Counted from the stretch's first letter, positions 16,980 to 26,852 are shown. The stretch is 64,000 bases of DNA from Streptomyces sp. 7-21 (GCF_016741785.1 NZ_JAERRL010000012.1:1-64000), one strand, 5' to 3'. The notes: generated by a model not told the origin, from the letters alone. Numbers and translations are program-made.

Positions 16980-17663
16980 TCAGCTCCGGCCGTTCCGCAG
17001 CCCCAGCGGCTGGGCGATCTCCGCCTCCATGACGCGGCCCGCCTGCCGCTCCAGGTCGCCGTCCTCGGCGTCGCTGTCGGTGTCCAGGCCGTTCAGCTCG
17101 GCGAGCGGCGTGTTCAGCCGGACGTGCGCGACGAGCGACTGGAGCGCGCGCAGCGCGGCGCTCGCCGTGGGGCCCCAGTTCGACAGGTAGGAGAACTGCC
17201 ACCACCACAGCGCCTCGGTGATCCGGCCCGCCCGGTAGTGCGCCATGCCGTGCCGCAGATCGCTCAGCACATCCGCGAGGTCGTCGGAGATCCGGGAGGC
17301 CACCGGGGTCGAACGCGGCACGTACGGATCGAAGACCTCGGAGTAGACGTCCACCGGCGCCAGCAGCGACGCCAGCCGCTCCCGCAGCTCGTCCATGTCG
17401 GGCTCGGGGCCGGTGTCCGGCTCGTACCTCTCCTCGGGCACGATGTCCTCGTGCGCGCCCAGCCGCCCGCCCGCGAGCAGCAGCTGGGAGACCTGGAGCA
17501 GCAGATACGGCACGGCGCTGTCAGGATCGTCGCCCTTGGCGACCTCGGTGACCGCGACCGTGAAGCTCTCGATCTGGTCCGCGATCTGCACCGCGAAGCT
17601 GTCGGGTCCGTCGCCGCTCAGCGCCCCGTCACCGGGCGGCCTGCTGGTCGTCGGCTCGGTCAT
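16980..17663 (-). CDS. DUF5063 family protein
   Basis: 227 residues, acidic, mostly helical. Features include FAVQIADQIESFTVAV, PYLLLQVSQLLLAGGRLGA, DVYSEVFDPYVP and WWWQFSYLSNWGPTASAALRAL, the pattern of actinobacterial DUF5063 proteins. It lies directly downstream of recR on the same strand (42-base gap), an arrangement typical of Streptomyces. Function unknown. Confidence 0.85.
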   Translation of the reverse strand: MTEPTTSRPPGDGALSGDGPDSFAVQIADQIESFTVAVTEVAKGDDPDSAVPYLLLQVSQLLLAGGRLGAHEDIVPEERYEPDTGPEPDMDELRERLASLLAPVDVYSEVFDPYVPRSTPVASRISDDLADVLSDLRHGMAHYRAGRITEALWWWQFSYLSNWGPTASAALRALQSLVAHVRLNTPLAELNGLDTDSDAEDGDLERQAGRVMEAEIAQPLGLRNGRS

Positions 17664-17705
17664 CTCGCTCTCGCCTCCTGGACGGTCGCCGGAACTGGAC
17701 CCGCA

Positions 17706-18305
17706 CTACACATCAAGCAGCCGTCTCCCCTCGAAGGCTCGCCCGAGAGTGACCTCGTCGGCGTACTCCAAGTCTCCCCCCACGGGCAGGCCGCTGGCTA
17801 GCCGGGTGACGCGCAGCCCCATCGAGCTGACCATGCGGGCCAGGTACGTGGCCGTCGCCTCACCCTCCAGGTTGGGGTCCGTCGCCAGGATCAGCTCGGT
17901 GACGGAGCCGTCCGCGAGCCGCGCGAGCAGCTCCCTTATCCGCAGGTCCTCGGGCCCGACGCCGTCGATCGGGCTGATCGCGCCGCCCAGCACGTGGTAG
18001 CGGCCCCGGAATTCGCGGGTGCGCTCGATGGCCACCACGTCCTTGGGCTCCTCGACCACGCAGATCACCGCCGGGTCGCGGCGCGGATCCTGGCAGACGC
18101 GGCACTGCTCCTCCTGCGCCACGTTCCCGCACAGCGAGCAGAACCTGACCTTCTCCTTCACCTCCGTCAGCGCGCGCGCGAGCCGCCGCACGTCGGCGGA
18201 GTCCGCCTGGAGGATGTGGAACGCGATCCGCTGGGCGCTCTTCGGCCCCACGCCCGGCAGCCTGCCCAGCTCGTCGATGAGGTCCTGGACCACGCCTTCG
18301 TACAC
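17706..18305 (-). CDS. recR: Recombination mediator RecR
   Basis: 199 residues from GTG 18305 (VYEGVVQDLIDELGRLPGVGPKSAQR). An N-terminal HhH is followed by a four-cysteine zinc finger (CSLCGN...CRVCQD), then the TOPRIM domain with VVEEPKDVVAIE and ATDPNLEGEATA, and a C-terminal Walker-B-like tail. With RecO/RecF it loads RecA on gapped DNA. It is co-oriented with ybaB and dnaX upstream, a conserved grouping in bacteria. Confidence 0.97.
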   Translation of the reverse strand: MYEGVVQDLIDELGRLPGVGPKSAQRIAFHILQADSADVRRLARALTEVKEKVRFCSLCGNVAQEEQCRVCQDPRRDPAVICVVEEPKDVVAIERTREFRGRYHVLGGAISPIDGVGPEDLRIRELLARLADGSVTELILATDPNLEGEATATYLARMVSSMGLRVTRLASGLPVGGDLEYADEVTLGRAFEGRRLLDV

Positions 18306-18330
18306 GGCAACGACCGCCTCTCCCGCGGTC

Positions 18331-18672
18331 CTACAGCGGCAGGCCGGGGAGGCCGCCGCCACCGCCAAGGCCCTGCGCGAGGGGGCCGAGCTTGGCCTGG
18401 GCCAGCTCCTGGGCGGCGCTGTTGGCGTCCCGCACGGCCGCCACGACCAGGTCCGCGAGGGTCTCGGTGTCCTCCGGATCCACCGCCTTCGGGTCGATCT
18501 CCAGGGCCTTCAGCTCACCGGAGCCAGTGACCGTGGCCTTGACCAGCCCGCCGCCCGCGCTGCCCTCGACCGGCGTCTCGGCCAGCTCCTGCTGGGCCTT
18601 GGCAAGGTCCTGCTGCATCTTCTGGGCCTGCTGCAGCAGCTGCTGCATGTCGACCCCACCACCGGAGAACAC
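18331..18672 (-). CDS. YbaB/EbfC nucleoid-associated protein
   Basis: 113 residues from GTG 18672, or from the internal ATG at MQQLLQQAQKMQQDL. It has an N-terminal coiled-coil helix (QQLLQQAQKMQQDLAKAQQELAE), a central beta core (GGLVKATVTGSGELKALEIDP), then LADLVVAAVRDANSAAQE, with a Gly-rich end. It is a dimeric DNA-binding protein of the nucleoid, encoded between recR and dnaX. Confidence 0.94.
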   Translation of the reverse strand: MFSGGGVDMQQLLQQAQKMQQDLAKAQQELAETPVEGSAGGGLVKATVTGSGELKALEIDPKAVDPEDTETLADLVVAAVRDANSAAQELAQAKLGPLAQGLGGGGGLPGLPL

Positions 18673-18740
18673 GGCTCACTCCTGGCACCTCGACGACATT
18701 GCGTACCCCCACGAGCCTACGGGTTCACGCCGCCGCGGTC

Positions 18741-20852
18741 TCACTCGTGACGGAACTCCTCGATAATCGTCGCCCCCAGCTCCCGGACGATCAGGTCGGA
18801 AGGCGACAGCGCAGCGGAGCCGCCCGGGGCCGGCTTGTCCTCGAACGGGTCAGCCTCCCCCGGATCCTCCGGCGGCGGCTCGGGCGCGGCCGGGCGCGGC
18901 ACCGGGGCGGACGCCTGGGGCGGCGCGGACTGCGCCGGCGGCGGGGCCGCGGCGGCGGGCGGCGCCTGCGGCGGCGGCCCCGGGGGGAGCGGGCCCCGGC
19001 CTCCGCCGGGGCCGGACGGCCCGGTCGGCCCGCCGGGACCGGGCGGCGGCGGCCCGCCGCCCGGGTCGACGACCGCCTCGATCCGCCACTGCACGCCCAT
19101 CGCCTCGGACAGCGCCTGCCGCAGCACGTCCTCACTGCCGCTGTTCAGGAAGTTGTCCCGGGCGCCACTGGAGGCGAAGCCCAGGCTCAGGGTGCTGCCG
19201 TCAAAGCCGACGACCTGCGCGTTCTGGCTCAGCAGGATCCAGCTGTAGCGGCGGCGGCCCTTGACCGCCTCCAGGATGCGCGGCCACAGATCCCGCACCT
19301 GGTTCGCGTCCACACCCGGCGTCTGCCCGCCGGGCTGCTGCGGCTGCTGCGGCTGAGCCGGCCCGGCAGCCCCCGCGGGCTGCTGCGGCTGCGCGCCGCC
19401 GCCCGCCGACCCGGGCCAGGCGCCGGGCACGCGCCCGCTGGTCGGCCAGGCACCCGGCGGCCGCCCGCCGCCCGCCGCGGGCGGCGCCGGCGGCGCCGCC
19501 GCCTGCGGTGCCTGCGGCGCCTGGGAAGGCTGCTGCGGCGGCTTCGGCCCGGCCTGCCCGCTGCCGGTGGGCCACGCCCCGGGCGGGCGGCCACTGCCCT
19601 GCGCCTGGCGCGGTTCCGGCTCCGGTGGCGCCGACGGCGACGGCGCCGGAGCGGGGGACGCGGCCGGGGCCGCGGGCCCGGCCGCCATGGCCAGCCCGCC
19701 CCGCTCCAGCCGCTCCAGGCGGCTCAGCAGCGCCGATTCGTCCCCGTAGGCGGCGGGCAGCAGCACCCGGGCGCAGATCAGCTCGAGCTGAAGCCGCGGT
19801 GAGGTCGCCCCGCGCATCTCGTTCAGCCCCGCGCTGACCAGGTCGGCCGCCCGGCTCAGCTGGGCGGGGCCCATCTTCTCCGTCTGCGCCCGCATCCGCT
19901 CCAGCACGTCGCCCGGCGCGTCGATCAGCCCCTTCTCCGCCGCGTCGGGCACCGCCGCCAGGATCACCAGGTCCCGCAGCCGCTCCAGCAGGTCGGCGGC
20001 GAACCGGCGCGGGTCGTGCCCGCCCTCGATGACCCGGTCCACGACCCCGAACGCCGCCGCCCCGTCCCCGGCCGCGAAGGCGTCGACCACCGCGTCCAGC
20101 AGGGCCGCGTCGGTGTACCCCAGCAGCGCGGTCGCCATCTCGTACGTGACGCCGTCCTCGCCCGCGCCCGCGAGCAGCTGGTCCATCACGGACATCGAGT
20201 CCCGCACCGAGCCGCCGCCCGCGCGCACGACCAGCGGCAGCACCGCCTCGTCCACCGCGATCTGCTCCCGGTCGCACACCTCGGCCAGGTAGTCGCGCAG
20301 CGTCCCCGGCGGCACCAGGCGGAACGGGTAGTGGTGCGTCCGCGACCTGATCGTGCCGATGACCTTGTCCGGCTCGGTGGTCGCGAAGATGAACTTCAGA
20401 TGCTCGGGCGGCTCCTCCACCACCTTCAGCAGGGCGTTGAACCCCGCCGAGGTGACCATGTGCGCCTCATCGATGATGTAGATCTTGTACCGGCTCGACG
20501 CGGGCCCGAAGAACGCCTTCTCCCGCAGCTCCCTGGCGTCGTCCACGCCGCCGTGCGAGGCCGCGTCGATCTCGATCACGTCGATCGAGCCCGGCCCGTT
20601 CCGCGCGAGATCGCGGCACGACCGGCACTCGCCGCAGGGCGTCGGGGTCGGCCCCTGCTCACAGTTCAGGCACCGCGCGAGGATACGCGCGCTGGTCGTC
20701 TTGCCGCAGCCGCGGGGCCCGCTGAACAGGTAGGCGTGGTTGACCCGGTTGTTCCGCAGGGCCTGCTGCAACGGGACCGTGACGTGCTCCTGCCCGATGA
20801 CCTCGGCGAAGGTCTCGGGTCGGTAGCGGCGGTACAGCGCGAGGGAGGACAC
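18741..20852 (-). CDS. dnaX: DNA polymerase III subunit gamma/tau
   Basis: 703 residues from GTG 20852. The AAA+ clamp-loader core has YRPETFAEVIGQEHV, Walker A SGPRGCGKTTSAR, a four-cysteine zinc module (CLNCEQ...CGECRSC), Walker B IYIIDEAHM and FATTEPDKV (sensor 1). A long Pro/Gly/Ala/Gln-rich linker (about 390-520 and 600-670) separates the domain-III/IV tail. It loads the sliding clamp at the replication fork. No slippery heptamer for a gamma-length product was evident. Confidence 0.97.
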   Translation of the reverse strand: MSSLALYRRYRPETFAEVIGQEHVTVPLQQALRNNRVNHAYLFSGPRGCGKTTSARILARCLNCEQGPTPTPCGECRSCRDLARNGPGSIDVIEIDAASHGGVDDARELREKAFFGPASSRYKIYIIDEAHMVTSAGFNALLKVVEEPPEHLKFIFATTEPDKVIGTIRSRTHHYPFRLVPPGTLRDYLAEVCDREQIAVDEAVLPLVVRAGGGSVRDSMSVMDQLLAGAGEDGVTYEMATALLGYTDAALLDAVVDAFAAGDGAAAFGVVDRVIEGGHDPRRFAADLLERLRDLVILAAVPDAAEKGLIDAPGDVLERMRAQTEKMGPAQLSRAADLVSAGLNEMRGATSPRLQLELICARVLLPAAYGDESALLSRLERLERGGLAMAAGPAAPAASPAPAPSPSAPPEPEPRQAQGSGRPPGAWPTGSGQAGPKPPQQPSQAPQAPQAAAPPAPPAAGGGRPPGAWPTSGRVPGAWPGSAGGGAQPQQPAGAAGPAQPQQPQQPGGQTPGVDANQVRDLWPRILEAVKGRRRYSWILLSQNAQVVGFDGSTLSLGFASSGARDNFLNSGSEDVLRQALSEAMGVQWRIEAVVDPGGGPPPPGPGGPTGPSGPGGGRGPLPPGPPPQAPPAAAAPPPAQSAPPQASAPVPRPAAPEPPPEDPGEADPFEDKPAPGGSAALSPSDLIVRELGATIIEEFRHE

Positions 20853-20904
20853 GTCAGTAGACGATATCGGGCACCACTGACAGACCGCCCCCGCACACGA
20901 AAGG

Positions 20905-20993
20905 ACCCCTCGCGCACCCGACAGAGCCCGCCTACCCTTGCTGCCTTCCGGCCCTGGGGGAGTTCAGCGAGATAACGCCGCACGAGGGGCTGT
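20905..20993 (-). ncRNA. ffs: Signal recognition particle RNA (4.5S-type)
   Basis: The minus strand carries the conserved SRP domain IV apex GGAAGGCAGCAAGG (about 20938-20951) inside a long rod. The outer arms GCCCCTCGTGC (near 20990) and GCGCGAGGGG (near 20910) pair. It lies just upstream of dnaX, the standard position in Streptomyces. The ends are approximate. Confidence 0.9.
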
Positions 20994-21088
20994 CCCTAAC
21001 CCTACCGGATCCCCGCAGCGTGCTTGTCCCCCCGGGTTCCCCGGCAGCGGTTAGCTCCCGCCCCGCCCTGTCTTGTATCGTGTGGGGC

Positions 21089-21173
21089 GGAGGATTCGCC
21101 TAGCGGCCTAGGGCGCACGCTTGGAAAGCGTGTTGGGTTCACACCCTCACGAGTTCGAATCTCGTATCCTCCG
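21089..21173 (+). tRNA. tRNA-Ser (GGA)
   Basis: Acceptor stem GGAGGAT (21089-21095) pairs with ATCCTCC (21166-21172); the discriminator is G. The anticodon loop TTGGAAA gives GGA at 21123-21125. A long variable arm (TTGGGTTCACACCCTCAC region) marks it as a class II serine tRNA. The T arm is GAGTTCGAATCTC. Length 85 nt; CCA is not encoded. Confidence 0.96.
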
Positions 21174-21193
21174 CCTCCCGCCCGCACAGGGCA

Positions 21194-21235
21194 GACGAGG
21201 GGCCCCGGCCACGATCACGGCCGGGGCCCCTCGTC
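21194..21235 (+). terminator. Terminator after tRNA-Ser
   Basis: A perfect 17-bp stem (21194-21210 with 21219-21235) closes an 8-base loop ACGATCAC, 20 bases after the tRNA, followed by GTTCT. Confidence 0.85.
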
Positions 21236-21297
21236 GTTCTCGGCCCGGCGGCACGGGCTGGCGCGGCGGGCGCGGCTCCCCGCCGCGTCCGGTCATC

Positions 21298-21630
21298 TCA
21301 GGCGAGCGGGTCGTGGCCCCAGTTCAGGAGCGAGTACCGCCACCGGGTGTCCCGGACGTCTCCGGAGGGGCGCTGGGCGAGGTGCCGGTGGATGTAACCG
21401 ACGACCTTGCGCATGTGCTGGTAGTCGTCGTCCGTGAGATCGCTCTTCCTGGTGCGCAGGATGCCGACGATCCGGCGGCCGGAGGCGTGCCCCGTGGACT
21501 CGCCGCCGTCCTTGTGCTGCCCGGCGCTCTGGGACTCCGCCGAGGCCAGCCATGTCTCCAGGTCGGCGGGCTTCACGTTCACCAGCGCGCGGAACTCGTC
21601 CCAGACCCGCTTCCGCTCGTCCTCGTCCAC
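21298..21630 (-). CDS. DUF3140 family protein
   Basis: 110 residues from GTG 21630. It contains VWDEFRALVNVKPADLETWLA at the N-terminus, then GRRIVGILRTRKSDLTDDDYQHMRKVVGYIHRHLAQRP and WRYSLLNWGHDP at the end. This is the full DUF3140 layout, thought to be DNA-binding by some annotators but uncharacterised. It is seven bases downstream of the DUF2945 gene, so likely co-transcribed. Confidence 0.9.
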   Translation of the reverse strand: MDEDERKRVWDEFRALVNVKPADLETWLASAESQSAGQHKDGGESTGHASGRRIVGILRTRKSDLTDDDYQHMRKVVGYIHRHLAQRPSGDVRDTRWRYSLLNWGHDPLA

Positions 21631-21637
21631 GGCGGCC

Positions 21638-21871
21638 TCACTTCTTCTTCCGTTTCAGCGCGGACGGCTTGTGCACGGCGGCCTTGCCGGACTTCTCGCT
21701 GCGCACCTGGTACTGCGGCTCCTTGGGGGAGGCGTTCACCGTCCGGCCCGCGGCTTCCGTGCGGTCGGTGACCTTCTTCTCCACCCTGCCCTCGGCCTGG
21801 CTGCCGTGGCTGCTCCAGGTCACCTTGTCGCCCTTCTTCAGCTTCTTGTCCCCGCCGTGGCCCTTCGCCAT
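21638..21871 (-). CDS. DUF2945 (hypervirulence-associated TUDOR-like) protein
   Basis: 77 residues, very basic (ends KRKKK). It has KKGDKVTWSSHGSQAEGRVEKKV, the SH3/TUDOR-like DUF2945 core. DUF2945-DUF3140 pairs are common in actinobacteria, and stress roles have been suggested. First gene of the pair; the start is ATG 21871. Confidence 0.9.
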   Translation of the reverse strand: MAKGHGGDKKLKKGDKVTWSSHGSQAEGRVEKKVTDRTEAAGRTVNASPKEPQYQVRSEKSGKAAVHKPSALKRKKK

Positions 21872-22078
21872 CCCGTTTCTCCCTGATCACGCCGACAGTG
21901 GTGTTTGTGCGCTTCGCCTCTTTTCAACGTACGGGCCATGCGGGCGTGCCGCAGCTTCGGGCCGCGCCCGCGAGGGAGCGGGATCAGCCCCGGGGCACGG
22001 TCGGGGGAGGGGTGGGGCACAGCGGCCGGGGCACGCGGGACGGGCCCCCGGCGCACCGCGGCGGGTGGCGGCGCGGCT

Positions 22079-23692
22079 TCAGGCGACCGGCTCGTCGGCC
22101 CGGACCACGCGCTGCGTGCCCGAACGGGTCAGGTACGACCGCAGCAGGGAGCTGCCGGCCTCCGGATCGGCACGGTCGGTCAGCGCGAAGTAGTCCATCT
22201 GCGCTCGCTCCGGGGTGACGTCCAGGACGCCGTAGCCGTGCACGTCCATGTCCACCCAGCGGACGTGCCGGTTGGCCGCGCGGACGGCCGCTTCGGCCAC
22301 GCCGGAGACCGTGCGGGGCGGCACCCCGAGGATGTCGTCGAGATTGTCCGACGTGACGGACGTGACCACGAACTCGGTGGCGACGGACGGGGACACCGGA
22401 TACGTCGCGGCGCTGACCGGCACGTCGTTGGCCCAGTGCATGTGGATGTCCCCGGTCAGGAACACGGTGTTGGTGATCTCCCGCTCCCGCAGGTGGTCCA
22501 GCAGCCGCTGCCGGTCGTGCGGGTAGCCGTCCCACTGGTCGGTGTTGACCGCGAGACCGCCCTCCGGGATGCCAAGGCACTCGGCGATCGGCCCGAGCAG
22601 GTACGCGGGCACCGACCCGAACGCCACGGGCGCGATCATGACCGAGTTGCCGATCAGATGCCACTGCGTCCCGGACTCGGCCAGACCCGTGGTAAGCCAC
22701 TCCAGCTGGGCGCGCCCGGTGATCGTCCGGTCCGGCGAGTCGACCTCGCTGCCGCCGCGTCCGGCCTGCTGGTCCCGGAACGACCGCAGGTCCAGCAGGT
22801 GGAGGCCGGCCAGGTCACCGAAGCGCAGCCGCCGGTAGGTGGTCCCCTCCACCGCCGGGCGGACCGGCATCCACGCGAAGTACGCGCGCACGGCCGCCGC
22901 CCGGCGTGCCGCCCACGGGCCCTCCGTGTCCGGCGAGTGGTTCTGGGCGCCCTCCCGCCAGGCGTCATTGGCGGTCTCGTGGTCGTCCCAGATCGCGATC
23001 ACCGGGTGGGCGGCGTGCAGCGCCTGGAGGTCGGGGTCGGTGCGGTAGTGCCCGTGCCGGACCCGGTAGTCGGCGAGCAGCACCTCATGGGGCGGCTCCT
23101 GCCGCCGCACCGGCTCAGCCGGGGTGACGCCGGTGGTGTACTCGTAGATGTAGTCGCCGAGATGGACCGCGGCGTGCAGGTCGCCGCGGGCGGCGAGGTG
23201 CCGGTAGGCGGCGAAATGCCCGGCCTCGTAGTTGGAGCACGACACCACGCCCAGGCGCAGGTTCGCCGGGCTCGCCCCGGCGGCCGGCGCCGTGCGGGTA
23301 CGCCCCACCGGCGACGTCACGCCGTCGGCGCTGAACCGGTAGTAGTAGGCCGTGTCGGGACGCAGGCCCCGCACGTCGGCCTTGACCGTGTGGTCGGTCG
23401 CGGCGCTCGCGGTGACGCTGCCCCGCGTCACCACGGAGCCGAACTCCGGGTCGGTGGCGACCTCCCAGGCCACCTCGGTGTCGGGCCCGGCGCCCGAGCC
23501 GGGCACAGCCTCGGGCACGGGGGTGATCCGCGTCCACAGCAGCACGCCGTCCGGCAGCGGATCGCCGGAGGCGATGCCGTGGCGGAACCCGGGCGCCCCG
23601 GCGGCGCTGGCCTGGCGGGCCGTGGCGAGCGGCAGGGCGGCGGCCGCGGCGGTGGTCATGACGGTGCGGCGCGTGGGTCCGTGAGCAGGCAC
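22079..23692 (-). CDS. phoD: Secreted PhoD-like alkaline phosphatase/phosphodiesterase
   Basis: About 537 residues from GTG 23692. It has a Tat signal (TRRTVMTTAAAAALPLATARQASA), an N-terminal Fn3-like PhoD_N domain (GVLLWTRITP...TAYYYRFSADG), then the metallophosphatase core with VVSCSNYEAGHFAAYR, HLGDYIYEY, IWDDHETANDAW and LTGDIHMHWAND. PhoD enzymes use Ca/Fe and release phosphate from phosphodiesters or teichoic acids. In Streptomyces phoD-type genes are usually PhoP-controlled; no PHO box was resolved here. Confidence 0.93.
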   Translation of the reverse strand: MPAHGPTRRTVMTTAAAAALPLATARQASAAGAPGFRHGIASGDPLPDGVLLWTRITPVPEAVPGSGAGPDTEVAWEVATDPEFGSVVTRGSVTASAATDHTVKADVRGLRPDTAYYYRFSADGVTSPVGRTRTAPAAGASPANLRLGVVSCSNYEAGHFAAYRHLAARGDLHAAVHLGDYIYEYTTGVTPAEPVRRQEPPHEVLLADYRVRHGHYRTDPDLQALHAAHPVIAIWDDHETANDAWREGAQNHSPDTEGPWAARRAAAVRAYFAWMPVRPAVEGTTYRRLRFGDLAGLHLLDLRSFRDQQAGRGGSEVDSPDRTITGRAQLEWLTTGLAESGTQWHLIGNSVMIAPVAFGSVPAYLLGPIAECLGIPEGGLAVNTDQWDGYPHDRQRLLDHLREREITNTVFLTGDIHMHWANDVPVSAATYPVSPSVATEFVVTSVTSDNLDDILGVPPRTVSGVAEAAVRAANRHVRWVDMDVHGYGVLDVTPERAQMDYFALTDRADPEAGSSLLRSYLTRSGTQRVVRADEPVA

Positions 23693-24200
23693 GCCGACGA
23701 TGCTATGCCCGCGACGGCCGACTTGGGGCCGCAATACCCGTGTCGATTACCGGAGTTGGTTCCGGTGTCGTCGTGCGGTGCAGCTGGACGGGCGCGGCGC
23801 GCGGCAGGCCGGGAAGCCACCGGACGACGTGTTTGCGCGCGCCGCAACGGGGGCATCGCCACCCCGGCGGGCCAACAGGCCGTGCCAGCGGACCACAGGT
23901 GTCATGAGGGAGGCGAGCCGGCCCGGGGAACCGGTGTTCCCGTCCGCCGCCCTGTCCGGGGCCGCCGGGCCCAGCGTTGACGAGGCCGTGCGCGGCCCGC
24001 GGGAGAAGGGCGTCGTCACCACCGGCGGCCGCACGATCAGCGCCGGGGACCTGCGCCTGCTGGGCGTTCTCGCGTCCGGGTGAGGCGGCGCACCAGCCGG
24101 GGGAACGAAGCCGCGCACGAGCGACGCGTTCGGCGGTTCCGCCGCACGACGTCGTCACCAGCACGCCGCCCGCAGCGGACGGCGGAAGGGGGAGGGGACC
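23693..24200. other. Intergenic region upstream of STAND pseudogene
   Basis: 508 bases with divergent promoters presumably for phoD and the STAND gene. One weak small frame (23904-24083 plus, 59 residues, MREASRPGEPVFPSAAL...) has no convincing RBS and is not called. The RBS of the next gene (GGGAGGGG, about 24189-24196) is clear. Confidence 0.4.
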
Positions 24201-26540
24201 ATGGACGACACGGGACACAACGCCGGCTTCGCTCATTGGGCCGGCGCCGGCGGAAACACCAGCGGACCAGTGATCGCCGGGAACTATCACGCCGTGATAG
24301 ACGCCCACCGCGGGGCGACGGTCACCCCGCTGCCGCCGGGACAGCTCCCCCGGCCGGCGCGGCGCCCGCGCATCGCCCTGCTCCCGGCGCGGCGGCAGCC
24401 CGCCCCGCTTGGCCGGGACGCCGAGATAGCGGCGCTCGCACGCGCACTCCAGACCGGCGGCGCCGTCCAGTTATGGGGACCGCGCGGCTGCGGGAAGAGC
24501 ACACTGCTGCGGCACGCGGCGGCCCGCACGCTCCCGCCGCGCGAGGACGGCGTCGTCTTCCTCGACGCCTCCCACGGCGAAGCCAGCGACCTGGCACAGG
24601 AACTCTTCGAAGCCTGCTACCAGACCCAGGGATACGCGCCCGCGCGCAGCGAACTGCGGCAGCTGATGACGGGGCTGCGGCTGACGGTGTACGTCGACAA
24701 CGCCGAACTGACCACCGAGCAGCTGCGCGAGCTGAGGGACACCGCCCCGGACGCGGCGTTCGTCTTCGCCAGCCACGACAGCACCCTGCTCGGCGACGGC
24801 ACCGTCCTCGAACTCGCCGGTCTTGCCCGCGAGTCCGGTCAAGCGCTGCTCGAACGCGCCCTGGGGCGGCCGTTGCCGGAGAACCAGCGGGCGGCGGCGG
24901 CCGAGCTGTGGTAGGCCGCGTCGGGACGGCCCCTGCTGCTGCTCCGCGCCGCCCGGCTGGCCCGGACGGAACCGTCCGGCGAGGTGCGGCTGCCCGCGCC
25001 CGCCGCCGTCGCCGACCTGCTGCCGCTGCTGCTGGACCAGCTGGACGCGGGGCCCATGGTGGCGCTGCACCTCCTGGCGACGCTGGGCAACGCGGAGGTC
25101 GCGGCCGCGCACGTCGGAGCGCTGACCAACGTGCCCGATCCGGCGGCCGTGTGCGAGCGGCTGACCGAACTCGGCCTGGCCGAGGGCACGGAGCGCGGCT
25201 ACCGCTGCGTGCTGGACGTGGCGGACGCGCTGTGGCGGCGCGGCACCCCGGCGTTCCCCGCCGACCGGCTGTGTGACTACTTCACGCGGTGGGCGGCGCT
25301 GCCCACGACCACGCCCGCCGATCTCGCCGCCCACGCGGCGGTCCTGGAACGAGCTGTTTGGCTGGCTGAACGAGAGGAGCGGTTCGACCTCGCGGCCGCG
25401 CTGGCACGGGCCGCCTCGCCCGGACTGGGCCGCTCGCTGCGGTTCGGCGTCTGGGGGCGCGTCCTTGGCCACGGGCGCGGAGCCGCCCAGCGGGCGGGCG
25501 ACAGCCGGGCACTGGCGTACCTCACCCACGAGGAGGGCGTGCGCGGCCTGCTGCTCGGACAGCACGCCGTGGCGGGCGCGCTGCTGGGCGAGGCGCTGGT
25601 GCTGTGGCGGCAGCTGGGCGACACGGACGGCGCGCACGCGGCGGCGCACGCGCAGCGGTACGCGTCGCCGCCCCAGGCGGCGGGGGCGGGAGGCAACTCG
25701 CTTGCGGGCGGCGGCAACACGGGGGCCGCCGGCCCGCACCCCGCCCCGGTCGCGGGCACGCCGCAGGGGCCGGCTGTCACGTCCGGTGCCACGCCGGGCG
25801 CGCCGCCGGCGGGCGGCTGGCTTCCGCCTGCCCCGGCCTACGGCCCGCACCCGGGGGCGGGGATGACGGTGCCCGGCCCCGGCGTCTCGCCGTACGGGCC
25901 GAGCCCGCTGGGCCCGCCGGTGCCACCCTCAGGGGCGGGCGGGACGGCCCCGGCTGGCGCGGCGACCGCCTCGGCCGGCACGGGCGCGGGCTTCGGCGGG
26001 ATGGTGACGCTGCTGGTGATCGGGATCGTCGCGGCCATCGTCCTCGGCGTTGTCATCGTGAACTCCCAGTCCGGCTCCTCTGACACGTCTGCCTCGTCGC
26101 AGGGACCGGACGGCGCCGGTTCCGGCCCCGGGGCGGATACCGGCGACGCGGGCACGGACGGCGGCGCCGGGACCGATCCGGCGGACGACTCCCTCCCCGA
26201 AGCGACGGAGGACGACGGGCTGGAGGGCATGTGGGAGGACAGCTACGGCAACGTCTACGAGTTCGTCGAGGAACGCCCCGGCACGTACGCCATCACGGGG
26301 CCCGACGTGTGCGGGGGGACCACCACCACCGAGTTCACCGGCAGCGACGGGACGTACAGCGCCACGGTGCCGTTGTACGACGTGTCAACCGGCACGTGCG
26401 AGGTCATCGGACAGGCACGCCAGACCATCACCGTGGACGCCGACGGCGAGTCCGCCGAGGTCCTCACGGAACAGCTGTCGGGCGCGGAACGGGGAGTGGA
26501 GTGCTTCTCCTGCGGCACGATGTACCTGACCCGGCTGTGA
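24201..26540 (+). pseudogene. Membrane-anchored STAND ATPase with internal TAG stop
   Basis: A 780-codon frame starting at ATG 24201 (good RBS GGGAGGGG), interrupted by one TAG at 24912-24914; the same frame continues without a gap to the stop at 26540. The flanks read AAAELW-stop-AASGRPLLLLRAARL, matching one continuous helical segment. Before the stop: a Gly-rich N-terminus with SGPVIAGNYHAVIDA, Walker A LWGPRGCGKST (about 92-102) and Walker B RLTVYVDNAEL. After it: a winged-helix-like region, a Pro/Gly/Ala linker, one transmembrane helix (MVTLLVIGIVAAIVLGVVIV) and an extracytoplasmic four-Cys beta domain (GLEGMWEDSYGNVYEFVEER...). CAG to TAG is the simplest change. Sequencing error or suppression remain possible. 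Confidence 0.82.
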
Positions 26541-26852
26541 CATCCGCCTTGCCGCCGCGACGGCATCCGCGACCGGTGGCCACCGTCTCCTGCCCCCAAT
26601 TCCGATGCGCCCACTGTTCCGCCTGACTGAGGTGAGCCGCCATGAACGGCCTCGCCCGCACCGCGGAGCGGCTCTGCGGCCTCCCGCCCGATCTTGCGTC
26701 ACGCCGGCCTCACCACCCTTCCCGCCGAACGTCGGGGGACTGCGGACACTTACCGGCGGGGGTGGGCTCAGCCGGGGCGAAACGCACGAGCGGTAGTCCC
26801 GCCACACCATGCGACCTCGTCACGCCCGACTGGCGCCCTAGGATCGAGTAAT
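26541..26852 (+). other. Intergenic DNA before CRISPR remnant
   Basis: About 310 bases between the STAND pseudogene and the first decayed repeat. Open frames here lack codon bias and RBS. A possible leader of the remnant array would lie here, but the segment is not AT-rich and I see no promoter I would trust. Confidence 0.35.

Noticed and set aside
22248..23684. Plus-strand frames opposite PhoD
   Set aside because: Antisense of a clear Tat-exported phosphatase.
23904..24083. 59-residue frame upstream of the STAND pseudogene
   Set aside because: Reasonable composition but no RBS and no family; mentioned only as part of the intergenic entry.
24080..25276. Arg-rich frame overlapping the STAND pseudogene
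   Set aside because: A shadow frame; the ATPase motifs and the downstream membrane helix are in the other frame.
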